Shown here piece by piece: positions 1 through 6,077 of a stretch of DNA of 10,597 bases (position 1 is its first letter; every line of letters starts with the position of its first letter). The stretch covers positions 1 through 10,597 of the forward strand of contig SFVC01000058.1 of assembly GCA_004560375.1 (NCBI GenBank). Direction: 5' to 3'. The notes beneath the pieces are model-generated. The model saw nothing but the letters and a program-made list of their open reading frames with translations. It did no database searches and was not told the origin of the DNA. The stretch is from a bacterium (GTDB lineage: Bacteria; Bacillota; Clostridia; Oscillospirales; Oscillospiraceae). The translations under genes were made by a program, and so were the position numbers.

Positions 1-37
1 GTCCTCAAAAAATGTCTACTTGACAGGGGGCGTGTCA
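1..37. mobile_element. Possible end of an IS3-family insertion sequence (tentative)
   Basis: Read on the minus strand, these bases start with TGACACGCCCCC and continue with TGTCAAGTAGACA. IS3-family elements start with TGA and end with TCA, and I recall clostridial IS3 ends with a CCCCCTGTCAAGTAGACA-like core. Only this edge is in the window. No transposase and no second inverted copy are visible, so the assignment rests on resemblance alone. If correct, the element lies just upstream of cas5c, where cas3 normally sits in a subtype I-C operon. Confidence 0.3.
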
Positions 38-63
38 GTAAACCGTCCCATTTATCGGACAAC

Positions 64-76
64 GCATATGATATGC
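64..76. promoter_or_regulatory. Short palindrome upstream of cas5c
   Basis: GCATATGATATGC has two perfect 6-base arms around one central G, and lies 30 bases before the cas5c start. It could be an operator or part of the cas promoter: TATGAT at 67-72 resembles a -10 box, but no good -35 lies 16-18 bases upstream. The TTGACA at 20-25 is too far away. A chance AT-rich palindrome is also possible. Confidence 0.3.
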
Positions 77-105
77 TTATCAAAAATGAGAAAGGAGTGA
101 ACGCT

Positions 106-768
106 GTGCCAATTTCATTGGAGGTCTGGGGAGACTACGCCTGCTTCACCCGTCCGGAGATGAAGACGGAGCGGGTGAGCTACGACGTCATGACGCCCTC
201 CGCCGCCCGGGGGCTTCTGGAAAGCATCTACTGGCACCCTGGCCTGCGCTGGGTCATTGACCGCATCCGCGTCTGCGCCCCCATCCACTTTGCCAACCTG
301 CGCCGCAACGAGGTGAAGTCCACCGCCAGCGCCCGGTCGGCCCGGACGGTGATGGAACGGAGGAAAGGAGATCTGTACATCGCGGCTTCCCAGGACATCC
401 AGCAGCGGGCCGCCCTGCTGCTGCGGGATGTGCGCTATGTCATCGACGCCCATTTTGATCTCACAGACCAGGCGGCGGCCAGCGACAACGCCGGGAAGTT
501 TCAGGATATCATCAAGCGGCGGATTAGGCGGGGACAGTTTTACAGCCAGCCTTATTTTGGCTGCCGGGAGTTTCCCGCACAGTTCAAAGCCTGCGAAGTC
601 CCGCCGCCCTGTCCGAAGGAGCTGAATGGGGTGCGTGATCTGGGATATATGCTCTGGGATCTGGACTACTCCGACCCGGAAAATATAACCCCTCTTTTTT
701 TCCGGGCGACCCTTCGGGACGGCGTGCTGGAGGTTCCCGCCCGGGACAGCGGGGAGGTGATCGGATGA
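106..768 (+). CDS. cas5c: CRISPR-associated protein Cas5c (subtype I-C; also crRNA-processing endoribonuclease)
   Basis: Cas5c binds the 5' handle of crRNA in the I-C Cascade complex and, because I-C lacks Cas6, cuts the precursor CRISPR RNA inside the repeat. The start is the GTG at 106, giving 220 aa that open with MPISLEVWGDYACFTRPEMK, the usual N-terminus of this family. The AAAGGAG at 91-97, eight bases upstream, supports this start over the in-frame ATG at 73. Family marks seen: VSYDVMTPSAARGLLESIYW (residues 24-43) with the conserved Tyr42, and DVRYVIDAHFDLT (about 108-120) with His116. Both regions contain residues linked to nuclease activity in characterised Cas5c/Cas5d proteins; I have not aligned them residue by residue. 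The TGA stop overlaps the cas8c ATG (ATGA), so translation is coupled. Length is close to the family's usual 210-250 aa. The protein looks intact. Confidence 0.95.
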   Translation: MPISLEVWGDYACFTRPEMKTERVSYDVMTPSAARGLLESIYWHPGLRWVIDRIRVCAPIHFANLRRNEVKSTASARSARTVMERRKGDLYIAASQDIQQRAALLLRDVRYVIDAHFDLTDQAAASDNAGKFQDIIKRRIRRGQFYSQPYFGCREFPAQFKACEVPPPCPKELNGVRDLGYMLWDLDYSDPENITPLFFRATLRDGVLEVPARDSGEVIG

Positions 769-2507
769 TCCTGCAGGCCCTTGTGGAGCATTACGAGGAT
801 CTGGCGGCCCAGGGGGCGCTGCCCCGCCCCGGCTGGAGCGATGCCAATATTTCCTATGCGCTGTACATCAATGACGCCGGAGAATTGGAGCAGGCGGTTT
901 CACTCAAACAGGAAAAAGAACACGGAAAAAAGAAGGTGTTGGCGCCCAGATCCATGTCCCTTCCCGCCCCGGTCAAGCGTTCCAGCGGGGTTGCTTCCAA
1001 CTTTTTGTGGGATAACTCCAGCTACATTCTGGGAATCGACAAAAAGGGGAAACCCCAGCGGAGCCTGGAATGTTTTACCGCCTGCAAGGCGCTGCACCAC
1101 CGCCTTCTGGACGGCGTGGACAGCCCTGCAGCCCGGGCGGTGCTGGCCTTTTTTGACCGCTGGAACCCGGAAACGGCCAGAGAGCACCCCGCCCTGGCGG
1201 ACAAGCTGGAGGATATCCTTGCGGGCGCAAACCTGGTCTTTCGATGCCGCGGCGGCTTCCCCCAGGAGGATCCCCTGATCCGGGATGCTTGGCAAGCCCA
1301 CTATGACGGGTTGGGAGACGGCCCGGAGCTGGTCTGCCTTGTCACCGGGAAAAAGGGCCCGGCGGAGCTGGTACATCCCTCCATCAAAGGCGTTGCCGGG
1401 GCCCAGTCCAGTGGTGCGGCGCTGGTCTCCTTCAACGCTGACGCGTTCTGCTCCTACGGGCGCACGCAGAACCTCAACGCCCCCACCAGCAAATACGCCG
1501 CCTTTGCCTACACCAGCGCGCTGAACCATCTGCTGGCGGATCGGGATCATGTGGGAAAGATCGGCGACACCACGGTGCTGTTTTGGGCGTCAGGCGGGCA
1601 GAAGACCTATCAAAGCGCCTGGGCCGCCTGCTTCTTTGGCGCTCCCACGGCCTACACTGCCTCAGACCTGCAAAAAATGATGCTGGATCTGTGCCAGGGG
1701 AAGCCCGTCGTCTTTGACGAGACACAATTGGATCCCAGCACCACCTTCTACGTCCTGGGGCTGTCCCCCAACGCCGCCCGGCTGTCCGTGCGGTTCTTCC
1801 TGAGAAATTCCTTCGGGAATTTTATCCGAAACATTCAGGCCCACCAGCAGCGGCTGGAGATCGTCCGCCCCTCCTTTGACAAATTTGAGACCATCCCCCT
1901 CTGGAAGCTGCTGGACGAGACGGTGAACCAGAATTCCCGGGACAAGTCCCCTGCCCCCGGTCTGGCCGGCGAGACCATGCGTGCCATTTTGAGTGATGCG
2001 CCCTATCCTGCTACGCTTCTCAATGGCGTCTCCCTGCGTATCCGTGCGGAACGGGAGATCACCAGGGGCAGAGCCGCCATTTTGAAGGCGTACTATCTGA
2101 AAAATTCCCATCCTGATCTACCAAAGGAGGTCTTGACTGTGTCCCTGAATCCGGACAGCACCAGCATCCCCTACAATTTAGGCCGGCTGTTCTCCGTGCT
2201 GGAGGCCATCCAATCCTCCGCCAACCCCGGCGTCAATACCACCATCAAGGATAAATATTTCAACTCCGCGTCGGCCACCCCCAGCCGGGTATTCCCGTCC
2301 CTGATCAATCTGGCCCAAAAACACCTGCGGAGGCTGGACAAGGGGCTGGGTATCTCCTACAGCAAGCAGCTGACCGAGCTGACCGCCAAGCTGGGCGAGG
2401 AATTTCCCGACCGCCTGACCCTGCCCCAACAGGGGGCGTTCCAGCTGGGGTACTACCATCAGACCCAGGCCCGCTATCAGAAAAAGGAGGAAAACAAAAA
2501 TGCCTGA
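765..2507 (+). CDS. cas8c: CRISPR-associated protein Cas8c/Csd1 (large subunit of I-C Cascade)
   Basis: Cas8c is the large subunit of the I-C surveillance complex. It recognises the PAM, helps open the target DNA and recruits Cas3. The 580-aa protein begins MILQALVEHYEDLAAQG and has the PRPGWSDANISYALYI stretch typical of the Csd1 N-terminus. PVKRSSGVASNFLWDNSSYILGID sits at about residues 70-92. The C-terminus has the Csd1 hallmark GYYHQTQARY (about 563-572). Length matches the family (about 550-650 aa), and no frameshift is seen. The ATG overlaps the cas5c stop by four bases and follows GGGGAGGTGA at 751-760. The 3' end overlaps cas7c by eight bases. In some I-C loci an internal start inside cas8c makes a small subunit, Cas11c. 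An AAAGGAGG near 2122-2129 followed by an in-frame GTG at about 2140 (VSLNPDSTSIPYNLGRLFSV) fits that arrangement. Confidence 0.95.
   Translation: MILQALVEHYEDLAAQGALPRPGWSDANISYALYINDAGELEQAVSLKQEKEHGKKKVLAPRSMSLPAPVKRSSGVASNFLWDNSSYILGIDKKGKPQRSLECFTACKALHHRLLDGVDSPAARAVLAFFDRWNPETAREHPALADKLEDILAGANLVFRCRGGFPQEDPLIRDAWQAHYDGLGDGPELVCLVTGKKGPAELVHPSIKGVAGAQSSGAALVSFNADAFCSYGRTQNLNAPTSKYAAFAYTSALNHLLADRDHVGKIGDTTVLFWASGGQKTYQSAWAACFFGAPTAYTASDLQKMMLDLCQGKPVVFDETQLDPSTTFYVLGLSPNAARLSVRFFLRNSFGNFIRNIQAHQQRLEIVRPSFDKFETIPLWKLLDETVNQNSRDKSPAPGLAGETMRAILSDAPYPATLLNGVSLRIRAEREITRGRAAILKAYYLKNSHPDLPKEVLTVSLNPDSTSIPYNLGRLFSVLEAIQSSANPGVNTTIKDKYFNSASATPSRVFPSLINLAQKHLRRLDKGLGISYSKQLTELTAKLGEEFPDRLTLPQQGAFQLGYYHQTQARYQKKEENKNA
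2140..2507 (+). CDS. cas11c: Putative internal translation product Cas11c (C-terminal part of Cas8c)
   Basis: Known biology: several I-C systems make a separate small subunit, Cas11c, from an internal start within cas8c, in the same frame. Seen here: AAAGGAGG lies around 2122-2129 within cas8c, and an in-frame GTG about ten bases further on (2140) would start a protein of roughly 121 aa beginning VSLNPDSTSIPYNLGRLFSV and ending with the Cas8c C-terminus. Such a strong ribosome binding site inside a coding region, with a start at good spacing and the expected product size, is suggestive. I infer the product; nothing in the sequence proves that it is made. Confidence 0.6.
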
Positions 2508-3396
2508 GCCCATCAAAAACCGTTATGAGTTTGTCATCCTGTTCGACGTGGAGAACGGAAACCCCAACGGCGACCCCGACGCGGGCAATATGCCCCGGGT
2601 GGATCCGGAGACGGGCCTGGGACTGGTTACCGATGTGTGCCTGAAGCGGAAGATCCGCAACTATGTGGAGACGGTCAAGGAGGATGCCGCCGGCTACCGC
2701 ATTTACATCAAGGACGGGGTGCCCCTCAACCGCAGCGACGCCGAAGCCTATGCGGAGCTGGAGGTCACGGGAAAAAACGTGAAGGAGAAGAAAAAAGCCG
2801 ATCCAGCTCTGGACGAGAAAATCCGGGACTGGATGTGCGCCAATTTCTATGATATCCGGACGTTTGGGGCTGTGATGACCACCTTTGTCAAGGCGGCGCT
2901 GAACTGCGGCCAGATTCGGGGGCCGGTGCAGCTGGGTTTTGCCCGCAGCGTGGAGCCGGTGATGCCCCAGGAGGTGACCATCACTCGCGTGGCCATCACC
3001 ACCGAGGCCGACGCGGAGAAAAAGGGGACTGAGATAGGACGCAAGTACATCATCCCCTATGGCCTCTACCGCTGCGAGGGCTATGTCTCCGCCAATCTGG
3101 CCCGGAAAACCACCGGCTTTTCTGAGGAGGATCTGGAGCTGCTGTGGCAGGCGATCCTCAATATGTTTGAACATGACCACTCCGCCGCCCGGGGCAAGAT
3201 GGCGGTGCGGGAGCTGATTGTTTTTCAGCATGACTGTGAGCTGGGCTGTGCCCCGGCCTGGAAGCTCTTTGAATCGGTGAAGGTGGAGCGGACGGACAAG
3301 GAGGATTCCACCCCTGCCCGCTCCTATGGGGACTACCGGGTTACGGTGGATGAGTCCGCCCTTCCGGCCGGCGTCACCTGCCGGCGTATGGGATGA
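2500..3396 (+). CDS. cas7c: CRISPR-associated protein Cas7c/Csd2 (backbone subunit of I-C Cascade)
   Basis: Cas7c copies line the crRNA and form the helical backbone of the I-C complex. The 298-aa protein starts at the ATG at 2500, eight bases after AAGGAGG (2485-2491), and overlaps the cas8c end by eight bases. Family marks seen: YEFVILFDVENGNPNGDPD (residues 9-27), with the NPNGDPD motif typical of Csd2, then GLVTDVCLKRKIRNYV, and YDIRTFGAVM (about 117-126). The C-terminus reads SYGDYRVTVDESALPAGV, like normal Csd2 tails, so the protein is complete or nearly so. The last few residues (CRRMG) lie at the abnormal junction with cas1 and may not be the original ones. In normal I-C operons cas4 would follow here. 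Confidence 0.95.
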   Translation: MPEPIKNRYEFVILFDVENGNPNGDPDAGNMPRVDPETGLGLVTDVCLKRKIRNYVETVKEDAAGYRIYIKDGVPLNRSDAEAYAELEVTGKNVKEKKKADPALDEKIRDWMCANFYDIRTFGAVMTTFVKAALNCGQIRGPVQLGFARSVEPVMPQEVTITRVAITTEADAEKKGTEIGRKYIIPYGLYRCEGYVSANLARKTTGFSEEDLELLWQAILNMFEHDHSAARGKMAVRELIVFQHDCELGCAPAWKLFESVKVERTDKEDSTPARSYGDYRVTVDESALPAGVTCRRMG

Positions 3397-3406
3397 GCTG
3401 GCCCGG

Positions 3407-4201
3407 GTGTGCGGGGAGGAAAACGGGAACGTCCTGCTCCGCCGGACACAATACCGTATTGCGGATGATCCCGGCCAATGCTGCCGGATCAGCCGTACCA
3501 TGATCTTCGGCAAGCTGTTCAATGCCCGCTGGAGCATAGAGCGCACCCGCCGGGATCACGGTCTTCGGATGGACAGCGAAAAACTTGCCGCCGCGTCACA
3601 GCAGATTTACGGGCTGCTGCCCCAGGTGAAAGAGATAGCTTCCCCGGAGGAGCTGCGGGGGCTGGAAGGAGTGGGCGCCTCCGCCTATTTCGGCGTATTC
3701 AATGAGATGATTTTAGGCGATCAAGAGACGTTCTTTTTTCGTGGACGCAGCCGCCGCCCGCCGTTGGACGCCGTCAACGCCATGCTCTCCTTTGCCTACA
3801 GCCTGCTGGCCCACGATTGCGCCTCGGCGCTGGAGAGCGTGGGGCTGGACTCCTATGTGGGATTCCTGCACCGGGATCGCCCGGGGCGCACTTCCCTGGC
3901 GCTGGATCTGATGGAGGAACTGCGCCCCTGTATGGCGGATCGCTTTGTATTCACACTCATCAACAGCCGCCAAATCAAGCCGTCAGACTTTCTGCATATG
4001 GAGAGCGGCGCCGTGCTGCTGACAGACGACGGCAGGAAAGCATTTCTGAAGCATTGGCAGGAAAAGAAGAAAGAGGCATTGACCCACCCCTATCTGGGCG
4101 AAAAGCTCCCATGGGGGATGATCCCCTATATTCAGGCACTCCTGCTGGCACGGTATCTCCGGGGCGATCTGGACGCCTACCCACCGTTTTTATGGAAGTG
4201 A
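3407..4201 (+). pseudogene. cas1: 5'-truncated cas1 (subtype I-C integrase lacking its N-terminal domain)
   Basis: Cas1 with Cas2 integrates new spacers. From about position 3395 the reading frame matches I-C Cas1 closely: ARVCGEENGNVLLRRTQYRI, then LRGLEG with the putative catalytic Glu, FFFRGRSRRPPLDAVNAMLS, VGFLHRDRPGR with the catalytic His, DLMEEL with acidic residues, and the usual end LARYLRGDLDAYPPFLWK. I-C Cas1 is normally about 340 aa, and the stretch ARVxGExxGNVLLRRTQYR normally lies near residue 80. The N-terminal beta-rich dimerisation domain is therefore missing. The frame runs back into cas7 in another frame (ATG at 3326 and 3350), but those residues are not Cas1-like. The GTG at 3407 is the first plausible start in Cas1 sequence, with no good ribosome binding site. 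Active-site residues survive, but stable dimer formation and integration are doubtful. The start given is approximate. Confidence 0.8.
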
Positions 4202-4205
4202 TCGG

Positions 4206-4496
4206 ATGTTGGTTTTGATTACCTATGACGTGAACACCGAGGATGCCGCCGGCCGCAAGCGTCTGCGGCAAATCGCAAAGCAGTGCGTCAACTATGGCCA
4301 ACGAGTGCAGAATTCTGTCTTTGAGTGTCTATTGGATGCGACTCAATGCCGAATGCTGCAGGCAAAACTTTGTAAGATTATGGATTTGGAAAAGGATAGC
4401 CTGCGCTTTTACTACTTGGGCAACCGCTATGAGAACAAGGTCGAGCATTTTGGGGCAAAGGTGTCCTATGACCCGGAGGGCGTCTTGATGCTTTAG
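4206..4496 (+). CDS. cas2: CRISPR-associated protein Cas2 (subtype I-C)
   Basis: Cas2 is the small ferredoxin-fold partner that bridges two Cas1 dimers in the spacer integration complex. The 96-aa protein opens MLVLITYDVNTED, the usual first strand with the conserved Asp8, followed by GRKRLRQIAKQCVNYGQRVQNSVFEC, and ends FGAKVSYDPEGVLML, as expected for the I-C type. Length is normal and the frame is intact. The ATG lies four bases after the cas1 stop and follows GGAAGTG at 4194-4200. Because cas1 is truncated, this Cas2 may have no working partner here, unless another locus provides one. Confidence 0.95.
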   Translation: MLVLITYDVNTEDAAGRKRLRQIAKQCVNYGQRVQNSVFECLLDATQCRMLQAKLCKIMDLEKDSLRFYYLGNRYENKVEHFGAKVSYDPEGVLML

Positions 4497-4665
4497 GTGC
4501 GAAGCGCAAGCGCCCAGGAAATCTCTGCGATCTCGCACCAGAGTTTGCGGTGTTTTTTGCAAGCAGGTGGCCCTATCTTTGGAAAATGGCGGGAGTTTGG
4601 AGGGGATATTTGTAAGAATTGTCTGATTGTTGTAAAAACAGCTTAAAATTTTGGCTGTTTTTGCT
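4497..4665 (+). promoter_or_regulatory. CRISPR leader
   Basis: This non-coding stretch lies between the cas2 stop and the first repeat, the normal leader position in I-C loci, and becomes AT-rich towards the array. At its start the arms GGTGCGA (4496-4502, overlapping the cas2 stop) and TCGCACC (4533-4539) form an inverted repeat around a GCGAAGCGCAAGCGC stretch. A second inverted repeat stands directly before the array and is annotated separately. Loose promoter-like elements (TTGTAA at 4610-4615, TTGTCT at 4619-4624, TAAAAT at 4644-4649) are present, but none forms a clear -35/-10 pair. Confidence 0.8.
4634..4662 (+). terminator. Hairpin with T-run immediately before the first CRISPR repeat
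   Basis: AAAAACAGC (4634-4642) and GCTGTTTTT (4654-4662) are perfect 9-base inverted arms around an 11-base loop, and end three bases before repeat 1. The five T's in the right arm make it resemble a weak intrinsic terminator separating the cas operon from the array. It could equally be a structured leader element recognised during spacer integration, since leader-end sequences guide Cas1-Cas2. Confidence 0.45.
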
Positions 4666-5168
4666 GTCGCCCCCCTCGCGGGGGGCGTGGATTGAAATCA
4701 GAACCCAAAGGAAACGCCGTCCGTCATGGCCTTGTCGCCCCCCTCGCGGGGGGCGTGGATTGAAATAATCAGACTCGGGGCCGATTCTATGATCCCGCCG
4801 TCGCCCCCCTCGCGGGGGGCGTGGATTGAAATTCAAGCTGGCTGGTATTGAAGATAAGCCAACATGTCGCCCCCCTCGCGGGGGGCGTGGATTGAAATAT
4901 GCGGCAGCTGGAGAACGCATAAGGAGGTGCGGCCAGTCGCCCCCCTCGCGGGGGGCGTGGATTGAAATAGCAGACGCTTGAACATCGTCACGCCGACACC
5001 CGTCGCCCCCCCTCGCGGGGGCGTGGATTGAAATTTTTTTACGATCACGAGCCGCATCTCCCGGACGGTCGCCCCCCCTGCGGGGGGCGTGGATTGAAAT
5101 AGGTAGCCTGCCGGCGTGGACTCCTCCGTCACCCGGTCGCCCCCCTCGCGGGGGGCGTGGATTGAAAT
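4666..5168 (+). CRISPR. Subtype I-C CRISPR array: eight 33-nt repeats, seven enclosed spacers
   Basis: The repeat begins GTCGCCCCCC, has TCGC and GGGGGG in the centre, and ends CGTGGATTGAAAT, the typical I-C 3' handle. Repeats start at 4666, 4734, 4800, 4866, 4936, 5002, 5068 and 5136. Enclosed spacers are 35, 33, 33, 37, 33, 33 and 35 nt, all different. An eighth 34-nt spacer (5169-5202) leads to degenerate repeats. The repeat forms an 8-bp GC stem around a TCGC loop. Repeats 6 and 7 differ only in the stem-loop (C7-TCGC-G5, and C7-TGC-G6), and both can still fold. Orientation matches the cas genes: leader at the left, conserved repeats near it, and decay at the right end. Precursor RNA should read on the + strand and be cut by Cas5c near the 3' side of the stem. 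Confidence 0.98.
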
Positions 5169-5202
5169 TACCCAGGTATCCTCCAGGTAGCCCGGAGACG
5201 GG

Positions 5203-5312
5203 GTCGCCCTCCTTGTGGGCCGTGCACCTGGAAAAGTCGCTCCCTTGTGAAAGCGCAGATTGAAATGAGCAGGTCAAGCGGGACTTTGAAATAGTCTACG
5301 ATTGCTCCCTTG
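5203..5312 (+). repeat. Degenerate trailer repeats of the CRISPR array
   Basis: The 33 nt at 5203-5235 begin GTCGCCCTCCTTGTGGG. They match the active repeat at 21 of 33 positions when aligned without gaps, mostly in the first 17. Directly after, with no spacer, 5236-5266 begins GTCGCTCCCTTGTG and ends GCGCAGATTGAAAT; it is a 31-nt unit with a good 3' handle but a different stem sequence. After exactly 33 more bases (5267-5299) the sequence at 5300-5312 reads GATTGCTCCCTTG, sharing GCTCCCTTG with that unit, perhaps a third relic. Terminal repeat decay is usual at the old end of an array, but the different stem suggests an older or merged array. Confidence 0.65.
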
Positions 5313-5364
5313 CCTTTACCTGTAGCGGTATCGGTAATAAACCTCGCATAAAGAAAGATAGATT

Positions 5365-5689
5365 TTAGAGTTCCACACACCCAACAAAGTTGTAATAGAT
5401 TTTGATGTCCCGATGGGTCTTCCCGGCGATTTCGTACTTCTCCCCGGATGCGCTTCACCAACCGCAGGAGCGTGGGGCGATCCAGTTCTTCCAGCTGAGC
5501 GTAATCGCGGATGATGGCCAGCCAGTCGTCGGTGGCCTGTTCGTCCTCCTGGGTGGCCTCCATCTGGGCGGTGAGCTGCGTCCGCTGTTCCAGCTTGCCC
5601 CGGCGTTCGTCCTCGTAGCGGTTCATCAGCTGGACGCACAGTGCCTCCGGCATGACGCCTTTTCCCTTGTCCTCGCAGACCGATACCAC
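5365..5689 (-). pseudogene. Remnant of a large serine recombinase (C-terminal fragment, frameshifted)
   Basis: On the minus strand, from 5689 downwards, the frame reads VCEDKGKGVMPEALCVQLMN, then a charged coiled-coil-like stretch (YEDERRGKLEQRTQLTAQM), then YAQLEELDRPTLLRLVKRI. This is the C-terminal helical part of clostridial Tn4451/TnpX-type serine recombinases (DUF4368-like tail). Around 5441-5448 the frame is lost. In another frame the sequence goes on EKYEIAGKTHRDIKIYYNFV and stops at 5365-5367, which is the expected end of such proteins. I infer a small deletion (length 2 modulo 3) at the frameshift. A stop stands just upstream of 5689, and neither the catalytic Ser domain nor the zinc-ribbon is present. 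It is therefore a dead fragment left by a mobile element. Confidence 0.75.
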
Positions 5690-6015
5690 TTACGGGGCAA
5701 TTTGCGATTATGCTGGTAAGCAATCTCGCTGTTTTCAAAAAATCTCCGCCGGAGACGGGAGAAAAAAGTGCCGGAACGGTGTGCAGCCGCAGAAGGAAAT
5801 TCCGCGGAAAAGGGTTTGGGAGCTGTGCCGCCAACAAGTAAACAAGGCCTTCCGGCGGTCACGCTGGAAGGCCGTTTTGAGTATTTATGGGAACAGCGGT
5901 AAATACGCCTGATATGTCCAGGGCGGGCTTCCGCAAAGCGATCTTTTCTGGATGAGTTTATTTGGATCTCAAAGCGCTGTGTCGAAATCTTAAAAGAATT
6001 TTTATCTCCTTTTCC
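5690..6015. other. Non-coding stretch between recombinase remnant and response regulator operon
   Basis: No convincing gene is seen here. Open frames on both strands (for example + 5652-5912 and - 5626-5862) show no family motifs, lack ribosome binding sites and have odd composition. The only clear structure is the hairpin at 5846-5873. The region may hold further decayed mobile-element sequence. Confidence 0.6.
5846..5879 (+). terminator. Terminator-like hairpin
   Basis: GGCCTTCC (5846-5853) pairs with GGAAGGCC (5866-5873). The inner bases GCG and CGC extend the stem through a G-T wobble to about 12 bp around a GTCA loop. GTTTTGA follows, a short T-run for + strand transcription. It may stop read-through from the CRISPR array side, or may be a relic of the mobile element. 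On the minus strand the bases after the stem are TTGTTT, so it could also act in that direction. Confidence 0.5.
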
Positions 6016-6044
6016 TTGTGTTTCCCCCGCGCTTTCCGTATAAT
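6016..6044 (+). promoter_or_regulatory. Promoter of the response regulator gene
   Basis: A perfect -10 box TATAAT lies at 6039-6044, with TTGTGT at 6016-6021 exactly 17 bases upstream as a weak -35. The regulator gene starts 33 bases after the -10 box. The weak -35 would suit a promoter with low basal activity or one helped by an activator. Confidence 0.65.
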
Positions 6045-6077
6045 TGGGCCAGTATATAGGGAAATGGGGCGCGTAGG

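Noticed and set aside
20..25. TTGACA as a -35 box driving the cas operon from the insertion sequence end
   Set aside because: No -10-like hexamer stands 16-18 bases downstream (the bases there are CCGTCC); the nearest AT-rich hexamer is too far away.
2305..3546. 413-aa minus-strand open frame
   Set aside because: It lies antisense to cas8c, cas7c and cas1, which are clearly real. It is a product of GC-rich codon bias, with low-complexity His/Gly/Arg-rich translation.
5101..5135. Spacer 7 shares CCTGCCGGCGT with the end of cas7c (3377-3387), suggesting self-targeting
   Set aside because: An 11-base match is expected by chance when several spacers are compared with 10 kb of GC-rich DNA on two strands; the rest of the spacer does not match.
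4573..5277. Minus-strand open frames over the CRISPR array with repeated FNPRPPRGG / ISIHAPREGG motifs
   Set aside because: The 'protein repeats' are translations of the CRISPR repeat itself; such spurious repeat proteins are common in annotations. No ribosome binding site or family domain.
5316..5837. 173-aa minus-strand frame overlapping the recombinase remnant
   Set aside because: Its Arg/Gly/Pro-rich part is out of frame with the recombinase. Only the short recombinase-like portions in the other two frames are meaningful.
5652..5912. 86-aa + strand open frame
   Set aside because: No motif, no ribosome binding site, and it partly overlaps the antisense of the recombinase remnant.
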